Below are positions 62,028-64,000 of a stretch of 64,000 nt of DNA, piece by piece (within the stretch, counting starts at the first letter, position 1; each line of letters opens with the position of its first letter). The notes under the pieces are model-generated. The model saw only the letters and a program-made list of their open reading frames with translations. It did no database searches and was not told the DNA's origin. This DNA is from Sphaerisporangium sp040649355 (GTDB lineage: Bacteria > Actinomycetota > Actinomycetes > Streptosporangiales > Streptosporangiaceae), in the NCBI RefSeq assembly GCF_043197795.1, contig NZ_JBICTU010000012.1:124001-188000 (forward strand). Reading direction: 5' to 3'. Both the position numbers and the translations under genes were made by a program.

Positions 62028-63103
62028 CCGAGAACTCTGTGGTGACACCCGACGGGCAGGAGCTCTGGCTCCCGCTTGTCGCCATTCGTCCGGGCCACGA
62101 GCCCGGACGTGCCGTCATCAGCGACCCGATCAATCACCGGCGGGCCTCTGTCGACGCCGAGAGCCTGGTCAACGCCCTGCTTCCCTCGCCCGGCCGGCCG
62201 GAAGACGCGGATCGCGCCGAGAGGCTCACCGCCGAGTTCGAACGGCGGGGCTGGCTGCCCGCCGGTGAGCTCGCACCGGACCGGCTCGCCCTGCTGCGGC
62301 GCTGGTGGGCGCGTGGGTGGCACCCGTCGCTGAGCTACTACCTGTGGTCCCGGCATCACAACTTCAGGGACAAAGAGGATCCGCAAGCAGTCGTCCGGCG
62401 TTCGGCGTTGGGCGAATACCTGCGGAAGGGGGCGCCCGCGCCCCGGGTGAAGCCGGAAGGGGTCCGCGTCCCGCTGCCCGCCCCACCGGCGCCGCCCGCG
62501 GACCACGCGATCGGGCGACTGCTCATGGCCCGCCGTACGGTGCGAGGCTATTCGCCGGACCCTGTGGGCATCGACAAGCTGAGCGGTGTCCTGCGGCACG
62601 GACTCGACGACATCCGCGTGCTTCGGGAGCTGCCGAAGGACGAGCCGCTGAACTGGCTGCGGTCACACGGATCCCCGTACGACTTCTACGTCGTCAACTA
62701 CGCCGCCGAGGGGCTGGATCCCGGCGTCTATCACTACTCGCTGGACGAGCATGCCCTCACCACCGTCGCGCGTGGCGACTACCGGGCGGAGATGGTGAAG
62801 ATCCTCGTGGGGATGCGCGCGCCGGAGACGGCCTCGTGGACCTTGGTGATGGTCGCGGACTTCCAGCAGTACCAGTGGCGGTACCGCCACGAGAGAGCGC
62901 TCCGGCACATCTACATGGGGGCGGGGCGGATCGCGCAGCGCCTCATCCTGGTCGGCTCCGCCTTCGGCCTCGGATCGCTGCCCACTCCCGCGACCCGCGA
63001 CCAGGACACCTGCGACCTCCTCCGCCTCGACCCCGTCCGCCAGACCCCCGTCTACACGCTGACCATGGGGCCGGCCCGCCTCTCAGGAGACAAGGATGAC
63101 TGA
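62024..63103 (+). CDS. SagB-like peptide dehydrogenase 2
   Basis: A 359-residue paralogue. It shares the pre-core pattern (WARGWHPSLSYYLWSRHHNF versus WSEYGWVEAAEYHAGTYDY). Its nitroreductase part keeps the flavin motif RRTVRGY (170-176) but lacks the S-P-S-G-G-A-R-H-P loop (replaced around NWLRSHGSPYDFYVV). LDPGVYHYSLDEHAL and GAGRIAQRLILVGSAFGLG remain. Coupled to the first SagB by a 4-nt overlap and to the E1-like gene by 8 nt. The two proteins look complementary, and may form a heterodimer. Confidence 0.82.
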   Translation: MTENSVVTPDGQELWLPLVAIRPGHEPGRAVISDPINHRRASVDAESLVNALLPSPGRPEDADRAERLTAEFERRGWLPAGELAPDRLALLRRWWARGWHPSLSYYLWSRHHNFRDKEDPQAVVRRSALGEYLRKGAPAPRVKPEGVRVPLPAPPAPPADHAIGRLLMARRTVRGYSPDPVGIDKLSGVLRHGLDDIRVLRELPKDEPLNWLRSHGSPYDFYVVNYAAEGLDPGVYHYSLDEHALTTVARGDYRAEMVKILVGMRAPETASWTLVMVADFQQYQWRYRHERALRHIYMGAGRIAQRLILVGSAFGLGSLPTPATRDQDTCDLLRLDPVRQTPVYTLTMGPARLSGDKDD

Positions 63104-64000
63104 GACCACCGTCCGGCTGCAGGCGAGCTGGACATGGAAAGAGGAGGGGGACGACGTCGTGGTGTCGTCCCCCCTCCACCCGAAGCGGCTGCGGGTCCGG
63201 GACGGGGACCGGTCGGCCCGGCTCGTCCTGCGCCGGCTGAGTGAGGGCGTGCTCGTTCCGGACGGGTGTGAGGTCGGCGAGTCCTTCACCGAAGTGGAAG
63301 GACCGTTCGCGTCGGCGCTCCTTGGGCGGCTGGAGGAACTGGGCGCGGTCGTGCGGCGGGTGTCCGGCGACGACGTCATGGCACTGTCCGGAAAGGACCT
63401 CTACGACCGGCAGATCCGGTTCATGAGCTACTTCGAGACCGAAGCGATCTCCGGCATCCAGATGAACCGCAGGCTCCAGGACGCCTGCGTGATGGTGCTG
63501 GGCATGGGCGGGCTCGGCGGCTGGATAGCACTTCTGCTGGCCAGACTGGGCGTGCGGCGCATCGTCGGCGTGGATCCCGACCGCATCGAACTCAGCAACC
63601 TCCACCGGCAGGCCCTGTACGGGCTCTCTGACGTGGGGCGTCTCAAGGTCGAGGCGGCGGAGTCCGCGCTGCGGGCGGCCGACCCCGATATCCAGTACAC
63701 GGGGCTGGACCTGTGGATCAACGAGCCCGACGATCTCATTCCGTTCCTCGACGGTGTGGATCTCGTCATCAACGCGTTCCCGTACCTGCCCTCGTTCGGT
63801 AACGCGCCCGGAGCGGCGGCCGAAGCGGCCCTCGTCGCCGGCGTCCCGGCCCTGAACATGCCCATCACGCATGGCGTCGGGCCGCTGACCGTGCCGGGCG
63901 AGACGGCATGCGTCCGCTGCGCGTGGCCGATGCTGCTCTCCGACTACCGCGTCGGCGAGGACAACTCCGTGTCCAACCCGCTGTGGGCGGGCAAGGGGTT
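63096..64000 (+). CDS. E1/ThiF-like adenylating enzyme, truncated by window edge
   Basis: The first 301 residues. An N-terminal peptide-clamp-like region (about 1-100) is followed by DLYDRQIRFMSYFE, the nucleotide-binding GMGGLGG (136-142), Asp160 in VGVDPDRIELSNLHRQ, and C272-x2-C275 (first half of a zinc site). The layout resembles ocin-ThiF or MccB-type E1 enzymes that activate peptide carboxylates or deliver peptides to a YcaO cyclodehydratase. A YcaO gene is expected to the right but is not in the window. Confidence 0.85.
   Translation, partial: MTETTVRLQASWTWKEEGDDVVVSSPLHPKRLRVRDGDRSARLVLRRLSEGVLVPDGCEVGESFTEVEGPFASALLGRLEELGAVVRRVSGDDVMALSGKDLYDRQIRFMSYFETEAISGIQMNRRLQDACVMVLGMGGLGGWIALLLARLGVRRIVGVDPDRIELSNLHRQALYGLSDVGRLKVEAAESALRAADPDIQYTGLDLWINEPDDLIPFLDGVDLVINAFPYLPSFGNAPGAAAEAALVAGVPALNMPITHGVGPLTVPGETACVRCAWPMLLSDYRVGEDNSVSNPLWAGKG

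Noticed and set aside
1..64000. CRISPR arrays, tRNA/rRNA genes, transposases, integrases, att sites
   Set aside because: No regularly spaced repeats, tRNA-like cloverleaf sequence or recombinase motifs were seen on either strand.

Overview
The window is high-GC DNA with tight gene packing, GTG and TTG starts, PucR/WhiB-era style regulators, STAND/WD40 proteins, multi-module secreted carbohydrate enzymes and a coenzyme-B12 mutase operon. This fits a filamentous actinobacterium; a Streptosporangiales-like or Streptomyces-like genome is my inference and cannot be settled from the sequence alone. No tRNA, rRNA, CRISPR array, transposase or phage structural gene was recognised.

Layout. 1-2.3 kb: tail of an unknown gene, a secreted ThuA-ricin protein and a small P-loop NTPase. 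3.0-8.2 kb: a tight four-gene operon (XRE-type regulator, TIR protein, NTPase with a degenerate P-loop, two-TM membrane protein). 8.2-13 kb: a DUF72 protein and a large secreted GH87 alpha-1,3-glucanase. 13.3-18.1 kb: an nSTAND-WD40 protein divergent from a small two-TM protein. 18.6-26.3 kb: a beta-propeller lipoprotein, a five-gene branched-chain amino acid type ABC operon and a divergent PucR regulator. 26.4-35.4 kb: an SRPBCC protein, STAS anti-sigma antagonist, PPK2, anti-sigma-like ATPase, LuxR regulator, an oligopeptide ABC importer without its ATPases, a DUF1036 operon and an LCM-type methyltransferase. 35.6-45.3 kb: an LRR-HTH-WD40 fusion, a ricin-type lectin, a GT4 glycosyltransferase, a DUF4166 protein, a GH2 enzyme with two nearly identical AbfB modules and a fasciclin protein. 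45.3-51.9 kb: a translationally coupled peptidase operon (C39, S9, M20), an AAA ATPase and an amidase. 51.9-56.9 kb: methylmalonyl-CoA mutase (both subunits) and its GTPase chaperone. 57-60.4 kb: an acetyltransferase-like protein, a TetR regulator and a NarL-type two-component system. 60.6 kb to the end: a probable RiPP cluster (30-32 residue precursor, two SagB-like flavoproteins, E1/ThiF-like enzyme), cut by the window edge.

Three things stand out. First, two separate neighbouring gene pairs carry matching short motifs, one partner at its C-terminus (TIR protein, two-TM protein) and the other at its N-terminus (NTPases). In the TIR pair the match is H-x-G-x-G-D-I-N; in the second pair it is A-x7-I-N-Q-x-A-G. 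This is the arrangement expected for amyloid-type signalling between NLR-like sensors and their effectors, and suggests two conflict or cell-death systems about 10 kb apart. Second, the RiPP cluster has two SagB paralogues that have lost complementary halves of the flavin-binding signature, which suggests an obligate heterodimer; its candidate precursor has only one cyclisable residue, a C-terminal Cys. Third, a single protein joins leucine-rich repeats, a helix-turn-helix domain and two seven-bladed WD40 propellers.

Coordinates and reading frames were read directly from the sequence. Family names rest on recognised motifs, not on database searches.
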